Of a DNA stretch of 64,000 bases, positions 1-9,492 are shown one piece after another. Both the position numbers and the translations under genes were made by a program. A model generated the notes under the pieces. The model ran no database searches. It was not told the origin of the DNA and was given only the letters and a program-made list of their open reading frames with translations. Origin of the DNA: Candidatus Pseudoscillospira faecavium (GTDB lineage: Bacteria; Bacillota; Clostridia; Oscillospirales; Oscillospiraceae). The stretch is taken from positions 1 to 64,000 of the forward strand of contig CAJFVV010000016.1 of NCBI GenBank assembly GCA_904420565.1. Direction: 5' to 3'. Numbering within the stretch: position 1 is the stretch's first letter; each line of letters opens with the position of its first letter.

Positions 1-39
1 ATTCACCACAACAAACAGGTTCTTCATCAGCAGATCCAT
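1..39 (-). CDS. 5' end of a CDS running off the window (MDLLMKNLFVVVN...)
   Basis: ATG at 39 on the minus strand with GGAGAG upstream; only 13 codons visible. Confidence 0.4.
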   Translation of the reverse strand, partial: MDLLMKNLFVVVN

Positions 40-42
40 GCT

Positions 43-291
43 TTACTCTCCTCTCCGCTGCCGCCGGTAGCTTTCCGCCCGCGCCATACGTTCTTTCTGG
101 ATATCCGCGTCGATCTGACGCTGGGCCTCCGGGTCATACTCCCGCAGACGCAGCATGTGGCGGAATTCCCCGGGGTAGGGGAACTCCAGGTCGTAATCCG
201 CGCCGAAGCGCACGGTGATGCGGCCGTTCTCCACCGCCATCACCGTGCCCCGGCCCCGGTATTCATGAATCACTTCTTTTCCGACGAGCAT
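43..291 (-). CDS. small hypothetical protein (MLVGKEVIHEYRGRGTVMAVENGRITVRF...)
   Basis: ORF track; internal Met start preferred because the longer ORF overlaps the neighbouring gene. Confidence 0.6.
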   Translation of the reverse strand: MLVGKEVIHEYRGRGTVMAVENGRITVRFGADYDLEFPYPGEFRHMLRLREYDPEAQRQIDADIQKERMARAESYRRQRRGE

Positions 292-302
292 ATCCGTCCT
301 CC

Positions 303-569
303 TCATTCTGCCGGAGCATCCGGAAAATACTTGTAATACTGCGCATTCAGCCACTCTTTCAGCGCACTCAAATCGCCGTTTTCAATGGTAAAGGTAGCGC
401 TCTCTACATCTGTTGCCTTCTCGTAGCACCATTTGGTGTAGGTGGCAACCTCCACTTCATCGGAATCAAATTCCATATGGAAACGATAGCGAAAATCGCC
501 GATAGACCCAGTGTAAACAGACGTCACCCGCAGCTCATGCATGGAAAGGGCCGCAATTTCCCGCTTCAT
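303..569 (-). CDS. hypothetical protein
   Basis: ORF in tight same-strand cluster. Confidence 0.6.
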   Translation of the reverse strand: MKREIAALSMHELRVTSVYTGSIGDFRYRFHMEFDSDEVEVATYTKWCYEKATDVESATFTIENGDLSALKEWLNAQYYKYFPDAPAE

Positions 570-826
570 CCTTTGGTTTCTTCCAAAAGATTTTTCACAC
601 CGATCACAATGCTGCCGTCATCTTTCAAAAAGCAGGGAATGCCGATGCCGCCGTTTTTCTTCACTGCATCAAATTCCTTGCGCGTATCCCGCAGATGCAG
701 AAATTCCCGCATTTTTGCGATGTCCACGGTGATGTCGGCATATTCAAATTGAATGCCGGCAGCGGGCAGCCATTCCCGGGCCTCCACACATTCCTTGCAG
801 ATCATGGTTCCATAAAATTTCATCAT
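566..826 (-). CDS. glutaredoxin-related protein
   Basis: MMKFYGTMICKECVEAREWL... thioredoxin-fold start with CxxC and GIGIPCFL cis-Pro region. Confidence 0.75.
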   Translation of the reverse strand: MMKFYGTMICKECVEAREWLPAAGIQFEYADITVDIAKMREFLHLRDTRKEFDAVKKNGGIGIPCFLKDDGSIVIGVKNLLEETKG

Positions 827-830
827 AGCT

Positions 831-1388
831 TTATTCCTCCATTGTATCTAAATTTTCTAAATGGACGATGATTGGTTCGTGATGCACCGCGGGCAGATAA
901 ATCTCCAAAAGATCCCGGGTAGCCAGCTTTAAACTGCTGGTGTTGATGCAGGGATGGCAGCCGATAAAAGGATCCTTGAGCACATCCTCATCGATGAGAA
1001 GCTGCACATGGCAATCCGGATCGTTCATCAGCCCCATCACACTCACGCTGCCGGGGGTAAGATCCAGCAGACGCTCCATCGCTTCTGCTTTTCCAAAGGA
1101 CAGCCGGGCCACGCCCAGCTGCGCAGAAAGCTGCTTGGTTTTGAAAGGCTTATCTCCCGGCATCATCAAAAGGTAAAACTGCGTTTCCTGCCGGTTGCAC
1201 AAAAATAAATTTTTGCAGATTACAACGTCTAAAACCGCATCAATATCATTGCACTGGGCAATGGTCTGCGCCGGCTCATGGTCGGTGCGCCAATAGGCAA
1301 TGCCCAGGCTGTCCAAAAGGTCATAGGTGCGCCGCTCTTTTTCCAGGCGCTGTGCCGCATCCTCCGGGCGGCCGCGATATAATTCCAT
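831..1388 (-). CDS. prolyl-tRNA deacylase / YbaK-ProX family editing protein
   Basis: YbaK/ProX-like sequence (CKNLFLCNRQETQFYLLMMPGDKPFKTKQLSAQLG...SVSVMGLMND). Confidence 0.8.
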   Translation of the reverse strand: MELYRGRPEDAAQRLEKERRTYDLLDSLGIAYWRTDHEPAQTIAQCNDIDAVLDVVICKNLFLCNRQETQFYLLMMPGDKPFKTKQLSAQLGVARLSFGKAEAMERLLDLTPGSVSVMGLMNDPDCHVQLLIDEDVLKDPFIGCHPCINTSSLKLATRDLLEIYLPAVHHEPIIVHLENLDTMEE

Positions 1389-1409
1389 GCTGCTGCCTCT
1401 TTCTTTTCT

Positions 1410-3035
1410 TTATGCTGGTGTGGGCCGGTAATCATTGCGGTAAGTCACCGATGAAACCTTGTAGGGAACTGCCCGGTAGGAGCTGCCCTCCACCGCGCGG
1501 CTCTCCAGCCCGACGGTAAAGGTCTGCTGGAAAATCAGGCAATTTTTGTCAGCAGGATTCCGATTCCCGCCAAAGGAAAGATTTCCCAAAGAATAGGCAA
1601 TCTGTTTGCCCTTGTAGGTCTCCACCTCCTGCACCACATGGGGATGATGGCCGATGACCAAATCCGCCCCGCTGTCGATGCAATAATGGGCAATGGCGCG
1701 CTGGGTGGCGTTGCTGCGATACTGCCGCTCCTCGCCCCAGTGGAAATTGAATACGATGATCTCCGCGCCTTTTGCGCGCAGATTCGCAATGGCATTGGTA
1801 ATAAACCGCTTCTGGCTGGCATCAAAGCTCCAGCCCAGGTTGGAAGCAAAGCCCACCTTCACGCCCTTCACTGTCAGCACCGGCTGATAATCGTAACCGG
1901 ATACCGCCACATAGGGCGAAAGATAACGGATGGTATCCGCAAGGCCCTGATCGCCGTAATCCCGGGCATGGTTGTTGGCGATGCACGCCACATCCACACT
2001 GCCCGCTTCCAATATTTTCGCGTATTCCGGCCGGCCTTTGAAAATAAATTCTTTCTGTTCCCGGGGCTGATCAGAAGTTGTCAGCGCTCCCTCAAAATTG
2101 ACCATCGTCAAATCATCGCTGTGAAATTCCTTCACATTGCTGAAGAAATAGGCCGCTCCCTGTTTGTCGTACATCTCATCGAACGAACCTGCATAAGCAC
2201 CGCCGCGCATGCGGCCGAAAGTACAGTCTCCGCCAAAGGACAGGGTAACCTGCACCGTGTCATACCCCGGCGCATCTCTCCAGCCGTCGTAAACCGTATC
2301 CACACCCAGAGATTCATAGCAGCGCAGCAGTGTGATAATCGCCTGCTCCACAGAATAGGTGTTCTGGGGCAGAAATTCCCCCCAAATGCCGCCCATCAGG
2401 GCCTTTCCATCCGCTGTGGTGCGGCCGGAACTGTATTTGACGCCCTCCACGGCCCAGCGCGGAATCATATAGGCATCGGAAAACCGCTTTGGCACAGCAT
2501 TGGCCTCACCGCGTCCCAAAAACGCCATGCAGCGCTGCAGCATAACAGCAGCCTCTGCCCGTGTCAAAAGTCCCTCCGGCCGAAAAGTGCCGATGTTGCT
2601 GCCCTTTGCAATGCCCAGTTTTGCCGCCAAAAGCACATAGGGATCGTCGGTGTCGCTGAATATCGGTGCAGTGCCTGCGTCTTCCGCCGGCTGCGTCTCT
2701 TCTTCCGAAACGGCAGCAATCCCATATTCCTCCAGCATGGCCTCCGTATCGGTTCCCTGGCAAAAAGCAACCAGCTCCACCGCCAGCCTTGCGAAATCTC
2801 CGCGGCGAATGCCGGCGCTGTAATCCATATCCCAATCCATATCCGATGGGACAAACCCATATGCATAGGCACTGCACACCTCCTGCAGCGCCCAGTCGCT
2901 GATCACCGCTCCAGCGGGCACAGTTTTTTCCGGAACCGTTTCCGTTTCCTCCGCCAGCGCTGCAGGACACAGGCAAAAAATCAACACCGCACACAGAAGC
3001 AGTGCTGCAATTCGTCTGCCCAGAATATGTATCAT
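1410..3035 (-). CDS. CapA-family protein with N-terminal SLH-like domains, secreted
   Basis: signal peptide MIHILGRRIAALLLCAVLIFCLCPAALA; SLH-like repeats (TFRPEGLLTRAEAAVMLQR); CapA core (SFGGDCTFGRM, NFEGALT, NNHARDYG, GHHPHVVQ); GGGGAG RBS before ATG at 3035. Confidence 0.85.
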   Translation of the reverse strand: MIHILGRRIAALLLCAVLIFCLCPAALAEETETVPEKTVPAGAVISDWALQEVCSAYAYGFVPSDMDWDMDYSAGIRRGDFARLAVELVAFCQGTDTEAMLEEYGIAAVSEEETQPAEDAGTAPIFSDTDDPYVLLAAKLGIAKGSNIGTFRPEGLLTRAEAAVMLQRCMAFLGRGEANAVPKRFSDAYMIPRWAVEGVKYSSGRTTADGKALMGGIWGEFLPQNTYSVEQAIITLLRCYESLGVDTVYDGWRDAPGYDTVQVTLSFGGDCTFGRMRGGAYAGSFDEMYDKQGAAYFFSNVKEFHSDDLTMVNFEGALTTSDQPREQKEFIFKGRPEYAKILEAGSVDVACIANNHARDYGDQGLADTIRYLSPYVAVSGYDYQPVLTVKGVKVGFASNLGWSFDASQKRFITNAIANLRAKGAEIIVFNFHWGEERQYRSNATQRAIAHYCIDSGADLVIGHHPHVVQEVETYKGKQIAYSLGNLSFGGNRNPADKNCLIFQQTFTVGLESRAVEGSSYRAVPYKVSSVTYRNDYRPTPA

Positions 3036-3146
3036 ATTCCAAACGCTCCCCTCACCGTACCACAAAGGGCCGGTGCAAATTTTTTCCTCTCTCTGTGAAC
3101 GTATTATAGCAAATCGCAGCCGCACATGCAATGGCACAAATGCGAC

Positions 3147-3179
3147 AAAAAAGCCCCCTTCCTTTTTATGGAAGGGGGC
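3147..3179 (-). terminator. intrinsic terminator of the hydrogenase operon
   Basis: minus strand GCCCCCTTCC-ATAAAAA-GGAAGGGGGC-TTTTTT. Confidence 0.85.
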
Positions 3180-3187
3180 CCCGGCTG

Positions 3188-4945
3188 TTAAACCGCCTGA
3201 TTAATCGTTCTTTTAATATAGGTTGTATGCAGCAGATGATGGGCCCGCTCGCTGCCCGGCTCTCCCAAATAATTTTGATACAGCTCCTGAATATCCGGAT
3301 TCTCGTGGGACTTGCGCAGGGGATTTTTCGCATCCAAATCGTAAAGCACTTTGGCCCGCTCGGCTCGAATATCCACAAAATTGCGGACGCTGTAAGGCAC
3401 CTGCGGCTGGCCGCCGCCGTTGACGCAGCCGCCGGGGCAGCCCATAATTTCGATAAACTGATACTCTGCCTCTCCGTTTCTGACGCGATCCAGCAGCGTG
3501 CGGGCATTGACCAGGCCGGAGGCAACCGCCACCCTGACCACACCGACGCCGGCAATCTCATAGGACGCCTCCTTGATGCCTTCCACACCGCGCACTTCCT
3601 GAAACTCCACGCTGGGCGCGCTTTCGCCGGTGAGTTTCTCCACTGCAGTACGCAATGCCGCTTCCATTACACCTCCGGTGGTGCCGAAAATTACCGCCGC
3701 ACCGGTGCCGCTGCCCAGCGGCGCATCAAAATCTTCATCGGGCAGCTGGTCGAACTCAATGCCGGCACATTCAATCATACGGCCCAATTCCCGCGTGGTC
3801 AAAACAATGTCCACATCCGGCACACCGTTGGCATTTTCATCCGGTCGGGTAATTTCAAACTTTTTCGCCGTGCAGGGCATAACGGAAACCATCACAATCC
3901 GCTTGGGATCCACGCCCATCTTTTCCGCCCAGTAACTCTTTGCCACCGCACCAAACATCTGCTGGGGCGATTTACAGGAGGAGAGGTTGTCCGTCATCTC
4001 CGGGTAATAATGCTCACAGTATTTGACCCATCCCGGGGAGCAGGAAGTGATAAGCGGCAGATTTTTCCGCTGCTTCATGCGCTCAATGAATTCATTGCTT
4101 TCTTCCATAATGGTCAGATCTGCACCGAAATTGGTATCAAACACTTTGTCAAAGCCCAGGCGGCGCAGTGCAGCAGCCAGTTTACCCTGCACATCTGTAC
4201 CGATAGGATAGCCGAAACACTCACCCAAAGCGGCACGCACAGCAGGCGCCGCCTGTACCAAAACGATTTTGTCCGGATCGTTGAGCGCCTCAAACACTTC
4301 ATTAATATAATGTTTTTCCTGCAGCGCGCCGGTGGGACACACAGCAATGCATTGCCCGCAGGAAACACAAGACGTTTCTCCCAGCCCCATTTTGAAGGGG
4401 GAGCCGATATGGGTCTTGAATCCGCGCATATTGGCACCGATTACGCCGATCCCCTGCACTTCTTTGCACACAGCCACACAGCGGCGGCACAAAATACATT
4501 TGCTGTTGTCACGAATCATGTGCACGGCGCTGCTGTCAATTTTGCTGGGCGTTTTATCCCCCGCATAGCGTTCTGTTGTCTCAATGGCATATTTCCTGGC
4601 CAGATTCTGCAGCTCGCAGCGACCGCTGCGCAGGCAGCTGAGACAGTTACAGTTGTGGTTGGACAGCATCAGCTGCAGTGTCTTTTTGCGCGCTTCAATC
4701 ACACGCTTATTGTTGGTGCGGATCTCCATGCCATCCCGGTCACAGGGATAAACACATGCTGTAACCAGCGTTTTCACCCCGGCAACCTCCACCACGCACA
4801 TGCGGCAGGCACCGATTTCATTGATATCCTTCATATAGCATAGTGTGGGAATATCAATTCCCGCTTTGCGGGCAGCTTCCAAAATCGTGATGCCCCGGGG
4901 TACGGCAAGTGCTCTTCCATCAATTTTAATGGTAATTTCTTCCAT
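3188..4945 (-). CDS. hydA: [FeFe] hydrogenase catalytic subunit (HydA/HndD-like)
   Basis: H-cluster motifs TSCSPGW, MPCTAKKFE, GCPGGCVNGGGQP; N-terminal 2Fe-2S and 4Fe-4S motifs; ATG at 4945. Confidence 0.95.
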   Translation of the reverse strand: MEEITIKIDGRALAVPRGITILEAARKAGIDIPTLCYMKDINEIGACRMCVVEVAGVKTLVTACVYPCDRDGMEIRTNNKRVIEARKKTLQLMLSNHNCNCLSCLRSGRCELQNLARKYAIETTERYAGDKTPSKIDSSAVHMIRDNSKCILCRRCVAVCKEVQGIGVIGANMRGFKTHIGSPFKMGLGETSCVSCGQCIAVCPTGALQEKHYINEVFEALNDPDKIVLVQAAPAVRAALGECFGYPIGTDVQGKLAAALRRLGFDKVFDTNFGADLTIMEESNEFIERMKQRKNLPLITSCSPGWVKYCEHYYPEMTDNLSSCKSPQQMFGAVAKSYWAEKMGVDPKRIVMVSVMPCTAKKFEITRPDENANGVPDVDIVLTTRELGRMIECAGIEFDQLPDEDFDAPLGSGTGAAVIFGTTGGVMEAALRTAVEKLTGESAPSVEFQEVRGVEGIKEASYEIAGVGVVRVAVASGLVNARTLLDRVRNGEAEYQFIEIMGCPGGCVNGGGQPQVPYSVRNFVDIRAERAKVLYDLDAKNPLRKSHENPDIQELYQNYLGEPGSERAHHLLHTTYIKRTINQAV

Positions 4946-4956
4946 AGTAATCCCCC

Positions 4957-6846
4957 TTATTCCTTGGAAATTGCACCAAAGTGGCACAGTGTCAGGCAGG
5001 AACCGCACTTGACACATTTGTTGACATCAATGGAATGCGGCTTTTTGACCAGGCCGGAAATAGCGCCCGAGGGGCAGGTGCGGGCACACAAAGTGCAGCC
5101 GCGGCATTTGGAGGGGTTGATAACAAACACCAGCAGATCCTCGCAGACCCGGGCAGGGCATTTCTTGTCCACAATATGGGCCACATATTCATCACGGAAG
5201 CATTTGATGGTGGAAAGAACGGGATTCGGCGCTGTCTGCCCCAAGCCGCACAGGGCGTTGTCCTTGATATACTCGCACAGCTCTTCCAGTTCATTCAAAT
5301 CCTTCATCGTTGCCTCGCCGCGGGTGATCTTGCTGAGCATCTCATACATACGCTTGGTGCCGATGCGGCAGGGTGTGCACTTCCCGCAGGATTCATCCAC
5401 CGTAAAGCCCAGGAAGAATTTTGCAATATCCACCATGCAGGAATCCTCGTCCATCACGATCAGGCCGCCGCTGCCCATCATAGAGCCAATGGCGATCAAG
5501 TTGTCGTAATCGATGGGCACATCCATTTTTTCCGCCGGAATACATCCACCGGAGGGGCCGCCGGTTTGCGCCGCCTTGAACCTTTTCCCGTTGGGAATGC
5601 CGCCGCCGATTTCCTCAACAATTTCCCGCAGCGTCGTGCCCATGGGAATTTCCACCAAACCAGTATGGTTGATTTTTCCGCCCAGGGCAAATACTTTTGT
5701 CCCCTTGGACTTTTCCGTTCCCATGGCACTGAACCATGCGGCACCCTTCACAATAATCTGGGGAATATTGGCATATGTTTCCACATTATTTAAAATCGTG
5801 GGCTGTCCAAACAGGCCCTTCACTGCCGGGAACGGCGGGCGGGGCCGGGGCTCGCCGCGCTTGCCTTCAATCGAGGTCATCAGCGCCGTCTCCTCACCGC
5901 AGACAAAAGCGCCGGCACCCAAACGCAGTCCAATGTCAAAGCTGAAATCCGTTCCAAAAATATGCTCACCCAAAAGGCCGTATTCATGCGCCTGTTCGAT
6001 CGCCGTTTTCAAATGGGCCACCGCCAGCGGATACTCCGCACGCACATAGATATAACCCTGGCTGGCACCGATGGCATAACCTGCAATGGCCATAGCTTCC
6101 AAAACTGCATGGGGATCACCTTCCAGAACCGAGCGGTCCATAAAAGCGCCAGGGTCGCCTTCATCGGCGTTGCAGCAGACATATTTCTGCACATGCCCCC
6201 GGTTGCCGGAGGCAAATTTCCATTTCATGCCCGTGGGAAAACCTGCGCCACCGCGGCCGCGTAGGCCTGCGTCCAGCACCGTCTGGATCACCTCGTCAGG
6301 CGTCATTTCCGTCAGCGCCTTGCCGAGACCCTGATACCCGCCCCGGGCAATGTATTCATCGATATTTTCCGGATCGATCACACCGCAGTTGTGCAGGGCA
6401 ATGCGCACCTGCTTTTTATAGAATGACGTATCCTCCAGCGCAGTGATCGGCGCATCATCCACATTGGGTGCCTCTTCATCGGCATACGTCATGGTATATT
6501 TACCCAGAGGATGGCCGTCGCGCAGATGTTTTTTGACCACCTCTTCAGCTTTCTCCGGATTCATCTTGATGTATGTAATCTTCGGCTGGCCAGGTGCCAG
6601 AACCTCCACAATGGGTTCATACTGGCACAGGCCGATGCAGCCTGTGGAAATAAGCTCCACATGCTCCAGGTTCAATGCCTGACAGCTGTTTTTCAGCGCT
6701 TCCATCACCTTTCCCGCACCGGAAGCCAGACCGCATGTAGCCATGCCCACCAGCACACGGACTGTGGAGGCTTCTGCCGGGCGCAGGCCCACCGTATCTT
6801 TCAGCTGAGCCTGCATCTCTTTCACTTTATTCAATGTCATTTTCAT
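4957..6846 (-). CDS. hydB: NuoF-like flavoprotein subunit of bifurcating hydrogenase (HydB/HndC-like)
   Basis: NuoF core (GLRGRGGAGFPTGMKW, CNADEGDPGAFMDR) plus C-terminal 2x4Fe-4S ferredoxin domain. Confidence 0.92.
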   Translation of the reverse strand: MKMTLNKVKEMQAQLKDTVGLRPAEASTVRVLVGMATCGLASGAGKVMEALKNSCQALNLEHVELISTGCIGLCQYEPIVEVLAPGQPKITYIKMNPEKAEEVVKKHLRDGHPLGKYTMTYADEEAPNVDDAPITALEDTSFYKKQVRIALHNCGVIDPENIDEYIARGGYQGLGKALTEMTPDEVIQTVLDAGLRGRGGAGFPTGMKWKFASGNRGHVQKYVCCNADEGDPGAFMDRSVLEGDPHAVLEAMAIAGYAIGASQGYIYVRAEYPLAVAHLKTAIEQAHEYGLLGEHIFGTDFSFDIGLRLGAGAFVCGEETALMTSIEGKRGEPRPRPPFPAVKGLFGQPTILNNVETYANIPQIIVKGAAWFSAMGTEKSKGTKVFALGGKINHTGLVEIPMGTTLREIVEEIGGGIPNGKRFKAAQTGGPSGGCIPAEKMDVPIDYDNLIAIGSMMGSGGLIVMDEDSCMVDIAKFFLGFTVDESCGKCTPCRIGTKRMYEMLSKITRGEATMKDLNELEELCEYIKDNALCGLGQTAPNPVLSTIKCFRDEYVAHIVDKKCPARVCEDLLVFVINPSKCRGCTLCARTCPSGAISGLVKKPHSIDVNKCVKCGSCLTLCHFGAISKE

Positions 6847-6866
6847 GCCAATTCTCCCCCTGCCCT

Positions 6867-7367
6867 TTACTGGTTGCGATATTTCTGCAGAATATCATGC
6901 AGATGGTCGATCTCCACACGGCCGTAGACCTCATCGTCTACCAGCATCACAGGCGCCAGGCCGCATGCTCCCACGCATCGGCAGTCATCCAGCGAAAACA
7001 AGCCGTCCGGCGTACATTCGCCGCCTTCAATTTCCAGCAGCTCCTGCAGCTTGTCAAACACTTCACCTGATCCTTTGACATAGCATGCCGTGCCCAAACA
7101 TACGGAAATTTTATGTTTTCCCTTGGGATTGAGATTGAACATAGAATAAAATGTTGCAATGCCGTAAATCTCCTCCAGAGGATGCCCCGTCTGGTCAGAA
7201 ATCATAGTTTGCACCTGGATAGGTAAATACCCGTAAATCTCCTGTGCTTTTTGCATAATCGGCATCAAAGAACCCTTTTCATCTTTGATGGATGCAATCA
7301 CCGCACGCAGTGCCTCAGCCTGTTCCGGTGTGCCCTCAAAGGGCACCGTTGCTTTTTGCTCTGTCAT
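6867..7367 (-). CDS. hydC: NuoE-like 2Fe-2S subunit (HydC/HndA-like)
   Basis: VCLGTACYVKGSGEV and CRCVGACGLAPVMLVDDEVYG motifs; RBS upstream of ATG at 7367. Confidence 0.92.
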   Translation of the reverse strand: MTEQKATVPFEGTPEQAEALRAVIASIKDEKGSLMPIMQKAQEIYGYLPIQVQTMISDQTGHPLEEIYGIATFYSMFNLNPKGKHKISVCLGTACYVKGSGEVFDKLQELLEIEGGECTPDGLFSLDDCRCVGACGLAPVMLVDDEVYGRVEIDHLHDILQKYRNQ

Positions 7368-7427
7368 TTCACAACCTCCTGTTTTCTTCTGTGTCTTTTC
7401 TCCCCAAAACCTATACACTTTTTTTAT

Positions 7428-7456
7428 ATTATAAAAGTATCCGCTCCATTCGTCCA
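7428..7456 (-). promoter_or_regulatory. candidate hydCBA promoter
   Basis: minus-strand TATAAT at 7433-7428; weak -35 (TGGACG) about 17 nt upstream. Confidence 0.5.
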
Positions 7457-7567
7457 TACGCGTTGCGTTAAAAATCTGTTTCTCTTTTTTGTTTTTTTAT
7501 ACATACTTCCATCAGCATCCCAGCTGATTGTATCATTCTTTCACAAAGAAGCCCCGTTTTCGCCGGA

Positions 7568-7596
7568 TTGACGCAGTGGAAAACTTTCGTTATACT
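7568..7596 (+). promoter_or_regulatory. sigma-A-type promoter of the Crp/Fnr gene
   Basis: TTGACG - 17 nt - TATACT. Confidence 0.75.
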
Positions 7597-7626
7597 TGGT
7601 AGAAAACCAGGCGGAGGCGATGTAGC

Positions 7627-8295
7627 ATGCAAAAATCGGAACTGGACACTCTGCGCGCTACTCTTTTATTCTCCGGCATTTCCACAGAAGAAATCGGCCG
7701 GCTGTGCCGGCTTCTGCACGCTGGGGAGCGGCATTATGCGAAAGGTTCTTTCCTCATCACCGCCGGAGATCCGATCAGTGCTTTTGCCCTGCTGCTGTCC
7801 GGTGCTGTTCAGGTATTTATGAATGATATGGACGGTAACCGCATTGTGATGGCCAATGTGACACCTGGCACCCTGTTTGCCGAGGCTCTGGCCTGTTCTG
7901 ACGTTTCCGAATCGCCCATTTATGCTGTATCCACGCAGGAGAGCACCGTTTTATGGCTGCAAAGCGCCTTTCTCTCCAATCCGGCTTTTTTTGCCGATCC
8001 CCTGTGCGCCCGTTTCGGCGCCAATTTTATCCGTTCCATGGCCGACCGCAGCCTGCGTTTTAACGATCGTGTCCAAATTTTATCCAAAAAATCTATCCGT
8101 GACAAACTCATCACATTTTTCTCCCAGCAGATTCATCAACAAAAATCCCGGCAAATTGTCATTGATATGGATCGCAGCGCCCTGGCCGACTATCTCGGTG
8201 TGGAACGAAGTGCTCTGTCCCGGGAACTCTCACGTATGCAGCATGCCGGTATCCTGCAATTCCACAAAAATCATTTTACAATCTTTCACACATGA
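7627..8295 (+). CDS. Crp/Fnr-family transcriptional regulator
   Basis: cNMP-binding-like N-terminus, HTH (DRSALADYLGVERSALSRELSRMQ). Confidence 0.88.
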   Translation: MQKSELDTLRATLLFSGISTEEIGRLCRLLHAGERHYAKGSFLITAGDPISAFALLLSGAVQVFMNDMDGNRIVMANVTPGTLFAEALACSDVSESPIYAVSTQESTVLWLQSAFLSNPAFFADPLCARFGANFIRSMADRSLRFNDRVQILSKKSIRDKLITFFSQQIHQQKSRQIVIDMDRSALADYLGVERSALSRELSRMQHAGILQFHKNHFTIFHT

Positions 8296-8338
8296 ACACG
8301 CGCTGCACAGGAAAAATAATTCCTATTGCGCCATATTG

Positions 8339-8360
8339 TTTCGTTGCGTCTGCAACGAAA
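8339..8360. promoter_or_regulatory. candidate Crp/Fnr-family operator upstream of hydE
   Basis: perfect inverted repeat TTTCGTTGC-GTCT-GCAACGAAA centred about 41 nt before the TSS predicted from TATACT (8378-8383). Confidence 0.55.
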
Positions 8361-8421
8361 TTCCATCAAAAGTGCAGTATACTAAATTATATTTTTTATG
8401 CAAAGGACACGGGAATCTGAT

Positions 8422-9489
8422 ATGTCCACACAACAGCTCATTCATCAGCTTGCGCGCACGCAGTTTCTTTCCGCCGCACAGTGGCAAACCCTCTTCGCGC
8501 AGCATACGCAGGAAGATGCAGCCACCCTGACCGCCCTGGCACAAAACACCGCAAAAACATATTTCGGAAACCGCATTTACACGCGGGGACTGATCGAATT
8601 CAGCAACTATTGCAGAAACGACTGCTATTACTGCGGCATCCGCCGCGGCAATCGGCTGGCCAGACGCTACCGCCTTACCCCGGAAGATATTCTCGCTTGC
8701 TGCCGCGAGGGGGATCGTCTGGGCTTTCGCACCTTTGTACTGCAAGGCGGAGAAGATCCCGGTTTTTCTGATGACCTGCTCTGCCAAACCATAGAGCAGA
8801 TAAAGGCCCGCTTCGTCAGCTGCGCCGTCACGCTTTCTGTGGGAGAACGACCGCGCAGCGTTTATCAGTCTTTTTTCGACGCCGGTGCGGACCGCTATCT
8901 TTTGCGCCACGAAACAGCCAATGCGCAGCACTACCGCCGGCTGCATCCTCCCGGCCTGTCTCTGGAACACCGCAAGGAATGTCTTTGGACTTTAAAGGAT
9001 ATCGGTTTTCAGGTGGGTGCAGGCTTTATGGTCGGCTCCCCCGGGCAGACTGATGCAGATCTCGCAGAGGACATGCTGTTTCTAAAAGAACTGGAACCCC
9101 ACATGGTGGGCATCGGTCCCTTTCTCCCCCACAGCGCCACCCCCTTTGCCGCCTGCCCGCCGGGGAGCACGGAAAAAACATTGTTCCTGCTCTCCTGTAT
9201 CCGTCTCATGCTCCCACAGGTGCTGCTGCCCGCCACCACGGCCCTCGGCACCGCCGCGGCCGACGGCCGGGAACGCGGCATTCTGGCTGGTGCCAATGTG
9301 GTGATGCCGAATCTGTCCCCCCTGTCCGTGCGCAAGAACTATATGCTCTATGACAATAAAATCTGTACCGGCGAGGAATCTGCTCAAAGCGTTGCCCAGC
9401 TGCAAAAGCATCTGTCCGCCATTGGTTATGCTCTCGCTGTGGACCGGGGCGACAGCCCCCTCGTCAAATTGAAGAAAAAGGAGTCTTAA
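8422..9489 (+). CDS. hydE: [FeFe] hydrogenase H-cluster maturase HydE (radical SAM)
   Basis: radical SAM CxxxCxxC (CRNDCYYC), FVLQGGEDPG, co-located with hydG and hydrogenase. Confidence 0.9.
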   Translation: MSTQQLIHQLARTQFLSAAQWQTLFAQHTQEDAATLTALAQNTAKTYFGNRIYTRGLIEFSNYCRNDCYYCGIRRGNRLARRYRLTPEDILACCREGDRLGFRTFVLQGGEDPGFSDDLLCQTIEQIKARFVSCAVTLSVGERPRSVYQSFFDAGADRYLLRHETANAQHYRRLHPPGLSLEHRKECLWTLKDIGFQVGAGFMVGSPGQTDADLAEDMLFLKELEPHMVGIGPFLPHSATPFAACPPGSTEKTLFLLSCIRLMLPQVLLPATTALGTAAADGRERGILAGANVVMPNLSPLSVRKNYMLYDNKICTGEESAQSVAQLQKHLSAIGYALAVDRGDSPLVKLKKKES

Positions 9490-9492
9490 AAG

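Noticed and set aside
1638-3098. 486-aa ORF on + strand
   Set aside because: Antisense to the CapA/SLH gene.
3131-4843. 570-aa ORF on + strand
   Set aside because: Antisense to hydA, which carries all H-cluster motifs.
7461-7480. Full Crp/Fnr dyad upstream of hydC
   Set aside because: Only one half (CGTTGCGT) matches; the second half-site is absent, so it is used only as weak supporting evidence.
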